Source: Glandiceps talaboti (lineage: Eukaryota > Hemichordata > Enteropneusta > Spengelidae). Taken from it: DNA of 64,000 nt. Below the pieces are notes generated by a model, which worked only from the letters and a program-made list of their open reading frames with translations, was not told the origin of the DNA and searched no databases. The stretch's first letter is position 1, and each line of letters starts with the position of its first letter. The position numbers and the translations under genes are program-made. The stretch lies in NCBI RefSeq assembly GCF_964340395.1, contig NC_135565.1:23376929-23440928 (forward strand), in the 5' to 3' direction. Below are positions 13,375 through 54,144 of this stretch, piece after piece.

Positions 13375-14060
13375 AAATGATAATGTTCACTGGTCCATCT
13401 GGCTAAGTAAAGATAATCATAAGGGGTCCAACTGGCTATGTTTCATCTTGAATAATCAAACCATCATGACTATGCTACCTATCTCTTCATCAACTGCCTT
13501 GAAGGACACTCATGGGGTGTATTGTTGTCTGTACTGTATTATTATTTCACAAATTCCACTACCCTAAAGTTGACCACAAACCTGTCCTTTCAATTCAGCT
13601 GAGAATATTTGCTTTGAATTTTATTGCTTTTGAAGATGTGTCAATATCTTTATGTCGAAGCACCTTTCAGCAATGTCAAAAGTTAATTTTGTTGATGGAG
13701 GCAGCCATATAAGCAATCAACATTGATAATATAAAAGGAACTCAGTGATTGGTCAATTTCTTTGATGATGACAGGTTGTAACCATTCAAGGGCGATCTAA
13801 CATATGAGTTTCAATGACATTCCTTCTAGGCAGTTGACTGGATATAATCACAGTGTCATGAAACCTTGATTAATTGGAATTGATGTGTTACCATTGTATC
13901 ACACATTACATGGTTCTGTTGATAAAACTACAACTTAAGGGGTCTATCAGGCTGTGTAATATCATGAACAGCGGCAGGGAAACCCCTGTCTATGCATGGT
14001 CATACATTACTCGCTTTTATTGATAAACATTCTGCTATGGGGTCTATCTGGTTGTAATAT
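13375..14060 (-). repeat. Degenerate partial copies of the P450 B last exon
   Basis: At 13905-13960 the minus strand reads QPDRPLKL, a short indel, then FINRTM and stop. At 14012-14058 it reads ILQPDRP..., then FIN..., and stop. Both parallel the true C-terminus [15 protein letters not shown]. Shorter traces of the GGGGTC(C/T)A(T/A)CTGGCT block occur near 13390-13440. They look like partial tandem duplications of the last-exon tail. Confidence 0.6.
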
Positions 14061-14074
14061 TGCTGTGTCAAGAA

Positions 14075-24247
<10,173 letters not shown>

Positions 24248-24424
24248 TGTTGTTATCAGGGACAAGACTCAGCTATGAGGTCGTGCGACCTTTTAACTTG
24301 CGTCTGACCATTAAAATCTGCTTGTCATGCGAGGGCGGTATTTTGTGGCTAGATACAGATCACTCAAGAATGACATTGTAGAATTCATACAGTCCATTTG
24401 CCTGGACTAAACTCTTTGCTCCTC

Positions 24425-24535
24425 TCACCCACCAACCCACCCATCCACCCACCCACTCACACTCACTCACTCACGCACGCACGCACGCACGCACGCACTC
24501 ACTCACTCACTCACTCACTCACTCACTCACCCACT
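24425..24535. repeat. (CACC)n/(ACTC)n/(ACGC)n tetranucleotide repeat
   Basis: Compound C-rich tetranucleotide tract between P450 B and C. Confidence 0.9.
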
Positions 24536-24833
24536 CCAGAACATATATAACACTAACTTGCTCATTCCCAGATGTAACACTTTGTTATGCAATAAGTAGT
24601 TATTTTGGGGTTTTCACAAATGACACACTGCATCAAATAATATTTGTATTTATATCCATGATTTGTTGAAAAGAATGCGCATCACGTGATATTTTAAATC
24701 TAGAGACAAACATTTGACATTGTAATGGTTGTTGAATCGGTAGGGACTACCCTGGTTAAATATTTTTTAGAAATACTTCTTTATCAATGATGGAATAATT
24801 TTCGAAATATTTCACCTCAAGTTATGTTACAGC

Positions 24834-24873
<40 letters not shown>

Positions 24874-24908
24874 CCTGCCTGCCTGCCTGCCTGTCTGTCT
24901 GTCTGTCC
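24834..24908. repeat. (TCTG)n microsatellite
   Basis: TCTG units with a central run of CCTG variants, upstream of P450 C. Confidence 0.9.
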
Positions 24909-25193
24909 ATCCCCATTATTCCCTCCATTGTCACGGGTTGGATGTTGAAGAAAGACAATTATGGTCAGTGTATCGATGGGCGAATCCGAATATTGTGTAG
25001 ATTGTAGTTTAACTCTTTCAACACATTGTAACCATGGTAATAGTAATACTCCTATAAGAAACCAATACAAACCTTGATCATATTTACAGTGTGGTTTATG
25101 TACAACACGTACGGCTGGCTATAAATTATAATGTGCTTGTGAATGCATTAACTCAGGCACGACCTTGAGATAAACAGGTCACTATTTTAAAAC

Positions 25194-32852
<7,659 letters not shown>

Positions 32853-32933
32853 TGTATTCTTATATCTATATGCTTTCAATTTATGTTATTATTATAATAA
32901 CTGAGGTTCAGAAGTGCTGTGAACATAATGAAT

Positions 32934-32979
32934 GGGTGGGTGGGTGGGTGGGAGGGTGGGGGTGTGTGTATACTGTATG

Positions 32980-33010
<31 letters not shown>

Positions 33011-33011
33011 G

Positions 33012-33042
<31 letters not shown>

Positions 33043-33083
33043 GTATGTATGTATGTATGTATGTATGTATGTATGTATGTGTT

Positions 33084-33120
<37 letters not shown>

Positions 33121-33128
33121 ATGTATGC
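32934..33128. repeat. (GGTG)n then (TATG)n/(TG)n microsatellite
   Basis: Compound simple repeat shortly downstream of the P450 C stop codon, possibly within its 3' UTR. Confidence 0.9.
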
Positions 33129-33829
33129 AGGCACACAGGGAATGTATTCTTAGGATTATGTTTACAAGTATCTACTGTGCATGTAATTAGGGAAAAGGTG
33201 TTCATTTCCATCACATGTAACTTAAAGGGCATTGTTACGTTCAAAGACAATATCCTTGTATATGAGCATTTTACGGTATGAAGAAGAAAGAATATTAGGG
33301 AATAAAATGATTTTACTTCCACGAGCATCATTTATGAAAACCCGGGAAAATAATGACATAGAACCAATGACGTAGGCAGACGCTGTTTGTCGTGATGTAA
33401 AACGATCTAGGTGTAAATTCCATATTGTTTGTTCGAAAGTGTTCAATAGATATGAATCAGTTGTTTCCCTATGCCTATATTGATACACACATTTGGAGGT
33501 GTGGAGACAGAGGGTGTTAAATGCAACATCTTGTAGTATAAAAATCATTGAGCCATTGAGAAGTTTTCGCTGGTTGATTTCAAATTCTGTAGACTATACT
33601 AAATCAACACTTTTTGTTTACTGCTATTCAAAAGTGCCTTTCGTCAGACTGATCTGTTAATAACTATATTGTACAATATCAATAAAGAAAATTACAAGAA
33701 AGGAAGTGTTAGAATCTACGTTTTCTGCTAGATAGTTTTATAATATGGGGACTTGACCCTTTCTCTTGTGTAAGACATTATTTTATAACTTTCCCCTATT
33801 TAATATGAACTTTGTAGTTCAGTTGCTTT

Positions 33830-34937
33830 CTGGTGTAATTATTTTTGTATATGCAATGCAAATGTGAACAATAGCATTGCCTGGCAGACTAACAAGAAAG
33901 CCTGGAGTAATTATTTTTGTATATGCAATGCAAATGTGAACAATAGCATTGCCTGGCAGACTAACAAGAAAGCCTAGAGTAATTATTTTTGAATATGCAA
34001 TGCAAATGTGAACAGTAGCATTGCCAGGCAGACTAACAAGAAAGCCTGGTGTAATTATTTGTGTATATGCAATGCAAATGTGAACAATAGCATTGCCAGG
34101 CAGACTAACAAGAAAGCCTGGAGTAATTATTTGTGTATATGCAATGCAAATGTGAACAATAGCATTGCCTGGCAGACTATTAAACAAGAAAGCCTGGAGT
34201 AATTATTTTTGTATATGCAATGCAAATGTGAACAGTAGCATTGTCAGGCAGACTAACAAGAAAGCCTGGTGTAATTATTTGTGTATATGCAATGCAAATG
34301 TGAACAATAGCATTGCCAGGCAGACTAACAAGAAAGCCTGGAGTAATTATTTGTGTATATGCAATGCAAATGTGAACAATAGCATTGCCAGGCAGACTAA
34401 CAAGAAAGCCTGGTGTAATTATTTTTGTATATGCAATGCAAATGTGAACAGTAGCATTGTCAGGCAGACTAACAAGAAAGCCTGGAGTAATTATTTGTGT
34501 ATATGCAATGCAAATGTGAACAATAGCATTGCCTGGCAGACTATTAAACAAGAAAGCCTGGAGTAATTATTTTTGTATATGCAATGCAAATGTGAACAGT
34601 AGCATTGTCAGGCAGACTAACAAGAAAGCCTGGTGTAATTATTTGTGTATATGCAATGCAAATGTGAACAATAGCATTGCCAGGCAGACTAACAAGAAAG
34701 CCTGGAGTAATTATTTGTGTATATGCAATGCAAATGTGAACAATAGCATTGCCAGGCAGACTAACAAGAAAGCCTGGTGTAATTATTTTTGTATATGCAA
34801 TGCAAATGTGAACAATAGCATTGCCTGGCAGACTAACAAGAAAGCCTGGTGTAATTATTTTTGTATATGCAATGCAAATGTGAACAATAGCATTGCCTGG
34901 CAGACTAACAAGAAAGCCTGGTGTAATTATTTTCCTT
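33830..34937. repeat. 72-bp minisatellite with 364-bp higher-order period, about 15 copies
   Basis: Units contain TATATGCAATGCAAATGTGA and CAGACTAACAAGAAAGCCTG. A variant with CAGACTATTAAACAAGAAAG recurs at about 34175 and 34540, and the units after each copy carry the same variants in the same order, so a five-unit block of about 364 bp was duplicated. Because 72 is divisible by three, both strands stay open over several units; neither reading looks like a protein family. Confidence 0.95.
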
Positions 34938-34996
34938 GAGTTCCTGTTGAGCACCTGTGAACAGCTTTTGGATATATGGTGCCATATAAATTATTA

Positions 34997-35075
34997 TATG
35001 GATGGACGGACGGATGGATGGATGGATGGATGGACGGACGGATGGATGGATGGATGGATGGATGGACGGATGGTG
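34997..35075. repeat. (GATG)n/(GACG)n microsatellite
   Basis: Tetranucleotide tract with alternating GATG and GACG blocks. Confidence 0.9.
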
Positions 35076-35443
35076 GAAAAATATAAATATAAACAATGAA
35101 CATACATAATTGCATTGTGTATATTCTTTTTAATTACGATATGCATAATTTCCAAATGTTAGTGACAGGTATGATTGACTTGCACTGTAGACGTAGAAGA
35201 ATTTATCAATTCAAAGTAAATTCAATGATATCATCTACAGAGTATTTCACTAAGATCATGGCCTGGTGAAATGCTTCCATTGATGACATGATTACCTGAA
35301 AAATTGATACAATACAAAAAACATTGTAATTCATTGGGGCACAGATTTTTGGCTGCGGACCCAAAAATCAATTTGTACTTCTACTCAAATGTGAAGTCGG
35401 TATATCTAACAAACCAGTGCAGTTTTAAGAACACCTCCCAAAG

Positions 35444-35447
<4 letters not shown>

Positions 35448-35488
<41 letters not shown>
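35448..35488. repeat. (CA)n microsatellite
   Basis: Short CA dinucleotide tract. Confidence 0.9.
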
Positions 35489-35491
<3 letters not shown>

Positions 35492-35644
35492 AAGCTTACT
35501 CTAAAGAAATACAAGACAAGAAATTGTAATATACATTTAAAAATATCAACAACGTTTAATATATATATATATATATATGAATAAAATATACACTCTACAA
35601 GTACATATAATTTATTTGTGATTCATAGTTCTTTCATTGACAAC

Positions 35645-36107
35645 ATATTGTTCATGGTTCCAAGAGTCAGCAGGATGGCAAAATATCATAACTTTGGTTT
35701 ACAATGTACCGCTTCAAAGTAACTATATTTTACTGTCCTAATTATATCATGTTCCGGATATATAACAAATAAAAAATACATCAAAGCAATTTGGAAGTAC
35801 AATGTAGTTATTTTGAACGGTAAATTGGAAACGAATGTGACAGGCCATATGATGTGTCCTGGGATAACACCAAGGTTCTATCCTGGTTAAAACGTAGAGT
35901 AAAGGAAGCAATCCAGATCAGACAGAGGAGATCCATCATGAACCAGACCAAGGATACCAACTACGAACATTAACGCTAAATAATTAAATTATTGCCAGAT
36001 CGAGGTCCGTAGTAGACGAATGGAAACGTCACATTCGTTTCCAATTTACCGTTCCAAAGCAAGTGTATGATACTCTCCTATTGATTCTTGGAACCATGAA
36101 CAATATA
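35645..36107 (+). mobile_element. Penelope-like element fragment between inverted repeats
   Basis: The plus strand at about 35850-35970 reads DVSWDNTKVLSWLKRRVKEA then IQIRQRRSIMN...E and a stop. This resembles the conserved C-terminal stretch (KEAI.IR....N) next to the GIY-YIG endonuclease of Penelope-like retroelements. Two inverted pairs surround it: 35814-35841 with 36025-36053, and 35645-35669 with 36083-36107. Most of the element is absent. The family call rests on a short motif. Confidence 0.45.
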
Positions 36108-36639
36108 TTCTCCATCAAAGCAATTAATCTGTATCCTAGCCTAAATTCAGGAAAGTGAAATGATCTCACTTGGAAAAATAGAAATACATTGTGAATAGAT
36201 TATTTTCACAATATAGGTTACATATTGAAACTGTGTCTTTAACTTGCACTATACTAAGTCAAAATGACAAAATATTTGTATTTGTAAGGTAGCTAAAAAT
36301 CTAACAGTGTTATATCTTTAGATATTAATCATAATACATGCAACCGTTTATAGAATTAATTTTATAGATTTTTTAAATTTTATTTTGTCCTTCAACTTTA
36401 AAAGCTTTTTGCCACTAGCCAACTCGACCAAATTGTTACAAATTTCAATCACAAAAAAGCAGACTACACGCCATAAACTGCAATGTAGTATACAGTACAG
36501 GTTACATACAGTTCTGATCAGACTTCAAGTTACGTCGTTTACACATTCGCTATCTAATCGCGCATGTTGCTGCAACATGGATTCATTACTTCTGAAAATC
36601 AAAGCACTGCACGACGACTTTGAAACCTTTTGTAGTACT

Positions 36640-37230
36640 ATGTGTACTGGGACTACCTCCTAGTGAATTTTTAAAACATACATGTACACATACATACCGG
36701 TAATATGTGTACTGGGACTACCTGCTAGTCAATTTTTAAACATACATGTACACATACATACCGGTAATATGTGTACTGGGACTACCTCCTAGTGAATTTC
36801 CATACATGTACACATACATACAGTAATATGTGTACTGGGACTACCTCCTAGTCAATTTCCATACATGTACACATACATACCAGTAATATGTGTACCGGGA
36901 CTACCTCCTAGTCAATTTTAACACTTACAGGTACACATTCATACATACATACATACATACATACATACATACATACATACATACCAGTAATATGTGTACT
37001 GGGATTACCTCCTAGTCAATTTGCATACATGTACACATACATACATACATACATACATACCAGTAATATGTGTACTGAGACTACCTCCTAGTGAATTTTA
37101 ACACTTACATGTACACATATATACCAGTAATATGTGTACTGGGACTACCTCCTAGTGAATTTTAACACTTACATGTACACATATATACCAGTAATATGTG
37201 TACTGGGACTACCTCCTAGTCAATTTTTAA
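36640..37230. repeat. Minisatellite of about 65 bp, about nine copies
   Basis: Repeated core ATATGTGTACTGGGACTACC then TCCTAGT, spaced by a variable ACATACATGTACACATAC segment that has expanded into (ATAC)n in two units. Confidence 0.9.
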
Positions 37231-37237
37231 AACATAC

Positions 37238-37572
37238 ACTGCACTCCACTCCACTGCACTACGCTGCACTGCACTACACTACAATATATTACACTACACA
37301 AGACGGCACTACACTACATTATATTACACTGCACTGCACTGCATTATATTACACTACACGAGATGGCACTACACTACATTATACTACACTTCACTACACT
37401 ACGCTGAACTACACTACATTATATTACACTACACGAGATGGCACTACACTACATAATACTACTCTACTCTACACTGCACTGCATTACACTACACTGCACT
37501 CCACCCCACCCCACCCCACCCCACCCCACCCCACTGCACTGCACTGCACTGCACTGCACTGAACTACATGTA
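37238..37572. repeat. Degenerate (CACTA/CACTG)n pentamer tract
   Basis: Imperfect pentanucleotide repeat with an inner CACCC block (37502-37530). Confidence 0.9.
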
Positions 37573-38023
37573 GTACACTACATGGTTGAATAGTTAGAGT
37601 GGCTAAATTGAAATTTGTAGATTCCCATTTCGATTTTCGCCACTATTTGTTTCTAAATGGCTAGTCTTTGAGCAAGATTTGAATCAGCGCTATGTCTCAG
37701 TCACACCCATATGTATAAACGGGGACCTGGTAGGACAGAGGTTTTTTTTTAAGGATTTAAGCACTGTACTACCTGTTTCGTTTATCTAAAATGGAAACAG
37801 GTGACTTGACTGTGATGGTTTAGATGAAATACAACGGTCAGAAATAAAGTCGCAATGTGTGTGAAGTAAACACACAAACACCACACAACACACCGACCTT
37901 ATGACTTCAATAGAATTGGCAGTCTTTATGTGTCCAAGACAACCCTGGGTTGCTTGTTTCCAAATCGACATAAAACGACATAAATAATATTTACGACAAG
38001 ATACAAATCGGACAATACAGGTA

Positions 38024-38735
38024 TTCTCTAGCCCTAAACAGATCTGAAAAGATCAAACCCCAGGTTTATACACACTCTATAGCAGAACAAAACAACTTGA
38101 ATGGGTATTCTCTAGTCCTAATCAGACCTGAAAAGATCAAACCCCAGGTTTATACACATTCTATAGCAGAACAAAACAACTTGAATGGGTATTCTCTAGC
38201 CCTAATCAGACCTGAAAGATCAAACCCCAGGTTTATACACATTCTATAGCAGAACAAAACAACTTGAATGGGTATTCTCTAGTCCTAATCAGACCTGAAA
38301 AGATCAAACCCCAGGTTTATACACATTCTATAGCAGAACAAAACAACTTGAATGGGTATTCTCTAGCCCTAATCAGACCTGAAAGATCAAACCCCAGGTT
38401 TATACACATTCTATAGCAGAACAAAGCAACTTGAATGGGTATTCTCTAGCCCTAATCAGACCTGAAAGATCAAACCCCAGGTTTATACACATTCTATAGC
38501 AGAACAAAACAACTTGAATGGGTATTCTCTAGCCCTAATCAGACCTGAAAGATCAAACCCCAGGTTTATACACATTCTATAGCAGAACAAAACAACTTGA
38601 ATGGGTATTCTCTAGCCCTAAACACTGTGACCTGAAAGATCAAACCCCAGCTTTATACACATTCTATAGCAGAACAAAACAACTTGAATGGGTATTCTCT
38701 AGCCCTAATCAGACCTGAGAGATCAAACCCCATGC
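38024..38735. repeat. 84-bp minisatellite, about 8.5 copies
   Basis: Unit contains TATTCTCTAGCCCTAATCAG, CCAGGTTTATACACATTCTA and ACAAAACAACTTGAATGGG. Copies are nearly identical, alternating between CTGAAAAGATC and CTGAAAGATC. Confidence 0.95.
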
Positions 38736-38839
38736 CAAAAAATCACCAAAAGATATATTTACAGATATCGAATGAACAATCACTTAAAATGCAGGAAGAT
38801 TGGTTAGCCGAGGCACATTCTACCATAACCGATGCTGTG

Positions 38840-39020
38840 CTATTAATAATAATCAGTTTATTTACCCCAAAATAAATATAACAGTGGGTAAATGGGGAGT
38901 CAAGAAATAGCTTACAGCAAGTCTGGGCCTGTTCCCTTACATATGCATATACAGAAATTCACAGCAAGGTACTCAAGACAATATAGTTTATTAGGTACAC
39001 GCGATTAAAATTACTAATAT
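38840..39020 (-). mobile_element. Possible LINE 3' end remnant
   Basis: The minus strand ends ...TTTATTTTGGGGTAAATAAA then CTGATTATTATTA, a terminus with short tandem tail like that of non-LTR elements. There is no coding part, so the call is tentative. Confidence 0.3.
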
Positions 39021-39290
39021 ACAGTTGATCAGTTATACTGCGCCTGGCCCAGTAGATGTTGCTCGGAGATTTTTTTGAAACAATATAAAGAGTTAACACA
39101 CGTTGACAGGGATGTCATTCCAAATTTTTGCACTAGAAAAAGAAATAGAAAATTGACCTGGGTTTGATCTGGTATGATATGGATATATACTTCGAATCAT
39201 ACAAAGAATGTGGTGATTATTACGAAACAGCAGAAGTTAAAATATATCATATGATTGTGAACGAGTTGCTTTGATGTACATTTCCCAAAT

Positions 39291-43759
<4,469 letters not shown>

Positions 43760-44633
43760 GTTTGATGAAATTACACCAATCAGTAACTGTAATTGAAATA
43801 AGAGATACTTAGGTATAAGAATTACTTTGACATATTTACACTGCTGTCTGATTTAGGGCGAACTTCTGATCAGTTTATTACAGATCAAATGGAATCGTTT
43901 GAGTTCCTAAATGGGGAAATTAAACATTCCGAAATATTTGTTTTGTCTTTACCTATTTCAACTCAAAATATACTCTTTAAGAGAAGATTGTGTTATAATA
44001 CAACTGTACAAGTTGTGGTCAGTTTTAAGACATCTTTATCCATATCAATCCATCCTTGTTGTCACCCATGAACATACACCCGACAGGTGAATGCACAGAC
44101 GATTGGTCATTTTGGAGTGATATAAAGATTTGTATAAAGGGTTTTGAGAATAGGCTGCTTATCATAGCATCTAGAGTTGTTTATTAGTTGATTAATCATA
44201 CCTAAGGTAATAAAAATCTTCTTCATTTATACCTGTCATGCCAAGTTATGTCTGAGCAAGCTTTGTGTTGTGTTTTTCGAAATTCTTTCTGTGTCCCAAG
44301 AAAAATGTTTAGTTTTCAATGAATATGATAAATATGATGTGTCTAAGTGACAATAAAAGTAAGAAATTCATTCTTAACTTACCAACAGAAGAAATACTAG
44401 AACTGTATTAGTGCTGCAGTCTTCAGATGTAATATGATGTCCAAAGAGTAATATAGTTATACAGTTTTGTTTCCTAATTTATCCAACCTTACACACCATC
44501 ATATCAACCAATGAGATTCTTTCAAATGAGCCTTGTTTTTTAGATTGACAGTTCTAAAGTTGTTATAAATCTACTGCATAATATGTGACATGCAAATATT
44601 CAAAGGTCAATTACGAAAGCAAACACACAGACA

Positions 44634-44770
44634 CGCGCGCACACACACACACACAGACACACACAGAGAGACATATACATACATACATACATACAGACAG
44701 ACACACAGACACACACACAGACAGACAGACAGACAGACAGACACACACACACAGACACACACACAGACAT
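44634..44770. repeat. (CA)n/(CAGA)n/(ATAC)n compound microsatellite
   Basis: Compound simple repeat. Confidence 0.9.
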
Positions 44771-45269
44771 TGTTGCCAAATAATCACATATGCACAAGGA
44801 ATCTGCATGATAGACATAACCTTGTTTAAATGATTTTGAATCCCTGAGTGAGGTTGAAATCTGTCCCGTTCTTTAACAAATGTAAAAATAGCGCCAACGG
44901 CTTTGTAGCACAACTGTAGTTTTTTAAGAATGTTTATCCACATGCTGATCTATGCTAGACATAGGTGTTCATTTGCTGAATGACTACCCAATTGCCTATC
45001 CAACCCTGTTGTCATCTTTGCAATATACGCGATCATTTAGCTGTTGCTATGGGCGCGGTCATTTTCCTAGACATATTTGCAAAACAAAAAGACAAATGTT
45101 CAGCCCTAATAGCATGGAATCATCATGTCATGAACAATTCTTAATTTAACCCCCCCCCCCAGAATGTTCCCACCAACTTTCAGAACGATTAATCTACCCA
45201 GTAATTTTTTAGTTACTTTTTAAAAGTTTTTTGACCAAAAATCACATTTTTTTACTCAAATCACACACC

Positions 45270-45396
45270 GGTGATAAGATCATTTTGATTTGAACAATTT
45301 CCCAACTAGACACTCAAGGTAAGGCACCCACCAAATATCATGGCAATCAGTATGGGGCGTTATTTACTTTAAGTTGTTTACACACACACACAAAAC

Positions 45397-45465
<69 letters not shown>

Positions 45466-45475
45466 AAATGGGACG
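45270..45475. mobile_element. CAGA-cored dispersed element fragment
   Basis: A sequence with CCCACCAAATATCATGGCAATC leads through (CA)n into about 18 CAGA units and then AAAATGGGACGAGATGGG. The layout matches that at 19920-20125: A/T-rich body, then CAGA core. Confidence 0.4.
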
Positions 45476-45621
45476 AGATGGGATGATGGACATTGGAGTA
45501 TTTATGAAGTGTATGATTCAAATTGTTGCATGTTATCCATTATATTGGTGTGAAAGTGTGTGTTGACAAAATAATTAGTTAGACTTTATATTATCATCTC
45601 TCTCTACTATTCTCTTTAGGA

Positions 45622-45865
45622 AACGAAATATTCCAGACAATATAGAGATTGACTGGTGGATCGACTCAAATCAGGTACATCTCTCTTTAGTACTGTCTTC
45701 AGCAAACGAAATATGACAGACGAGATAGAGATTGACTCGTGGACTCGATTCAGATGCATCTGTGATAACGGGTACATTGTATGGAGAAACAAGAACAGTT
45801 ATGGTTGTGAAGCGAAAGTGACAAGAAGTTTTCATAAATCAACACGTCTTTTTATCGTACAATGA
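45622..45865 (+). pseudogene. Possible gene fragment with internal exon duplication
   Basis: After a TCTCTTTAG acceptor-like site comes KRNIPDNIEIDWWIDSNQ followed by a GTACAT donor-like site. After TGTCTTCAG a related copy reads KRNMTDEIEIDSWTRFRCIC then DNGYIVWRNKNSYGCE and a stop (frame 45656-45865). The two copies (45622-45676 and 45700-45755) are clearly similar. The CICDNGY...C stretch is EGF-like. There is no start or further exons, so it may be a relic. Confidence 0.3.
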
Positions 45866-46896
45866 GAGTTGAAATACATCATTTGTACTTTCAGAGAATA
45901 GGTCATAAAAACTGAAACCTGTGAAAACAACCCACAAAACACATGTCAAGTATTTAACACGTGTACATTTACATTGAACTGGAACCAAGAATCTACTAAT
46001 GTATAATCAGCACTTTTTATTATTTGCTCAGACTGATTATCATCATGCCAGTTGTTTAACATAACAGGTGAAATGTTCTTAAGTGAAGAAAAAACCAAAT
46101 GAAATTGTTGCAAGCACACTCTGCTTTACAGTTTCATTTATTAATACACTGATATACACTGGCAACTGTAACGTCCTTCCAAGTCAATAAAATTGGGTTC
46201 TCTGTTCAAGCTGACCGTATGCACAGGGATCAGCGAGCATGTAATTGATTGATTGATCGATCGAGTGTGTGATATTGATCAACTGACTCATTGATTTTTG
46301 TGATGATATACAACTTTTTTTCTTCTTTCCGTGGCTACTTTTCTCTCTTTCAGCTGTATATAATTCTCTCTTTATTGACTAAATAAAGACACCAAAATGT
46401 GTTTACTTCGAAGATCTAGCAAATTAAAGTAGAAAGTAGTGCTCTCCAAAGTGGAAAAGAATTTAACGTTAAAATAAGTGAAATAGATGATATGTACTGA
46501 CATAATAAGTTACTAATGAATTAATTAATTGAACAAATGGCATAGACATCAGTGTGGTAATAAAGCCATTCATCTAACAAAGGCGTAGCACTATAAGAAA
46601 TGTAATACATGGATCACTTTTATAACTTATAATCACTGTCTTCGAATAGCGGTTTTTCAAATATATTTTCTGTTCTTTCGTTACTTTTGATTTTCTCATT
46701 TTAGTAATATTGAAAAGTAGGTAAGTAAAGATGACAAAGAAAATAGTATTAGGCCTTTGTTCTATTCTAAAAAACTATATTTTCAACTAACGCCTCTGTG
46801 TTTTTACGTCTTCACTATTATATAGACATGTGAAACATTATTTATATTGCTATCAACATTCAGCTTACAGCAAGTAACTAGCTTTTCTTAAATTGT

Positions 46897-53117
<6,221 letters not shown>

Positions 53118-53904
53118 TTTCAGAAATAATATAGGGCATACAAACAAAGCCCAGTGAGTTAACACAACACTTGTGATCAAGGTATCTTGTGACGTCAGTT
53201 CGTGTCTTTTGGCCGTTTAGTTTTTACGTTGACCCAAATATACTTGTCATGGTTACATTATCAAATATGCAAATCAACCACGTTGCTGTACATAGTTTTT
53301 CTACACACTTCACATATTTAAGTCGCAAAATCATATTGGGTCAGTACACTTTATGTTTCGAATAAAGTGTGGCGTGACCTCACTCGGGGGACCTCACTGA
53401 ATGCATTTGTTTTAAACAAGTTTCTACCTATTCTGTGAGTTGTGTATGGGTACGGGGGTGGGGGGTGGGGGTTGGGGGTTGGGACTAGACAGAGCGACAT
53501 CGACAAACGGAGACACAGAAACTGAAACACAGAGAAATAGAATGTAATCCAGTCATGGGGGAATTTTAGTTTTTCGGTTTTGCCCTACTCTAGGGGTGAG
53601 GTAGTCCTAGCAGCCCCCCCCCCCCTAGCAGATCTGGAGATGTTCTGGCTCTATTAAGGCAATATTAGGTTATCCATAGCCTGCACATATAAGATAATAT
53701 TTCACAACTTCGAAAAGATTGAGTTAATGTCAGTTGTCAATTTATTATTTTTGCATGATACATAAAACTGGACCAGATAGTGTCCGTAACATTGGTATAG
53801 TGGCATTACTATTGCAGATATAGTAAACTCACTGGTATGTTAGAGACTATGAGGTCCTTACACCTACTACATGTATTATGTATAATACTAATTGGACTAA
53901 TATG

Positions 53905-54144
53905 AGATGTAGTGATTTGTAGTGTCTATAAGTGTCCGAAATATAAAGTATACAATGTGTATGCGTATAATTAGATTAACTTCTTTCAATTTATAAATTA
54001 CTCATATACCATTACGGAACTTTCAACTTTTGCCCCAAAGTGCAATATGTGAAGCATATTCGCCATTGATTGTGAAATACCGAAGATTTTGCATATGTTT
54101 TGTAACTAGCGTGATAGGTCATACATTGTATATGTATATGTACA
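53905..54144. repeat. Long direct repeat, left copy
   Basis: About 240 bp nearly repeated at 54572-54820, including GAACTTTCAACTTTTGCCCC and AAGCATATTCGCCATTGATT. The pair brackets the dispersed repeat copy at 54140-54440. Confidence 0.9.

Larger units (their letters stand above)
10693..14074. other. Intergenic between SAM gene and P450 B
   Basis: Contains a (GT)n tract, a (CAA)n tract, one copy of a dispersed repeat (12296-12600), and toward its end diverged copies of the P450 B last-exon tail (13375-14060). A segment near 13065-13105 (GCCTGACAGACTTACAAGAA) resembles one unit of the 72-bp satellite at 33830-34935. No independent gene recognised. Confidence 0.6.
24248..25193. promoter_or_regulatory. 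Head-to-head intergenic region, presumed divergent promoters of P450 B and C
   Basis: 946 bp separate the two start codons. It contains CACC/CACT/CACG repeats (24425-24535) and a (TCTG)n tract with CCTG units (24834-24908). No core promoter element was identified with confidence; the regulatory role is inferred from gene orientation only. Confidence 0.55.
32853..39290. other. Gene-poor, repeat-rich interval
   Basis: No gene recognised. It holds TATG, GATG and CA microsatellites, a 72-bp higher-order minisatellite, a Penelope-like coding fragment in an inverted-repeat setting, a minisatellite of about 65 bp, a pentamer tract and an 84-bp minisatellite. A short frame at 36579-36662 (MDSLLLKIKALHDDFETF...) could be a lone exon but has no support. 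Confidence 0.6.
43760..46896. other. Intergenic between receptor and P450 D
   Basis: Contains CA/CAGA microsatellites, a CAGA-cored dispersed element fragment and a possible duplicated exon fragment (45620-45865). No other gene seen. Confidence 0.55.

Noticed and set aside
33819-34954. Repeat proteins of ~120-136 codons on both strands
   Set aside because: The 72-bp unit is divisible by three and lacks stops; both strands are equally open and the period is a satellite, not a protein family.
36385-36663. 92-codon frame ending in MDSLLLKIKALHDDFETF...
   Set aside because: No similarity recognised and its end merges into the following minisatellite unit; insufficient to call an exon.
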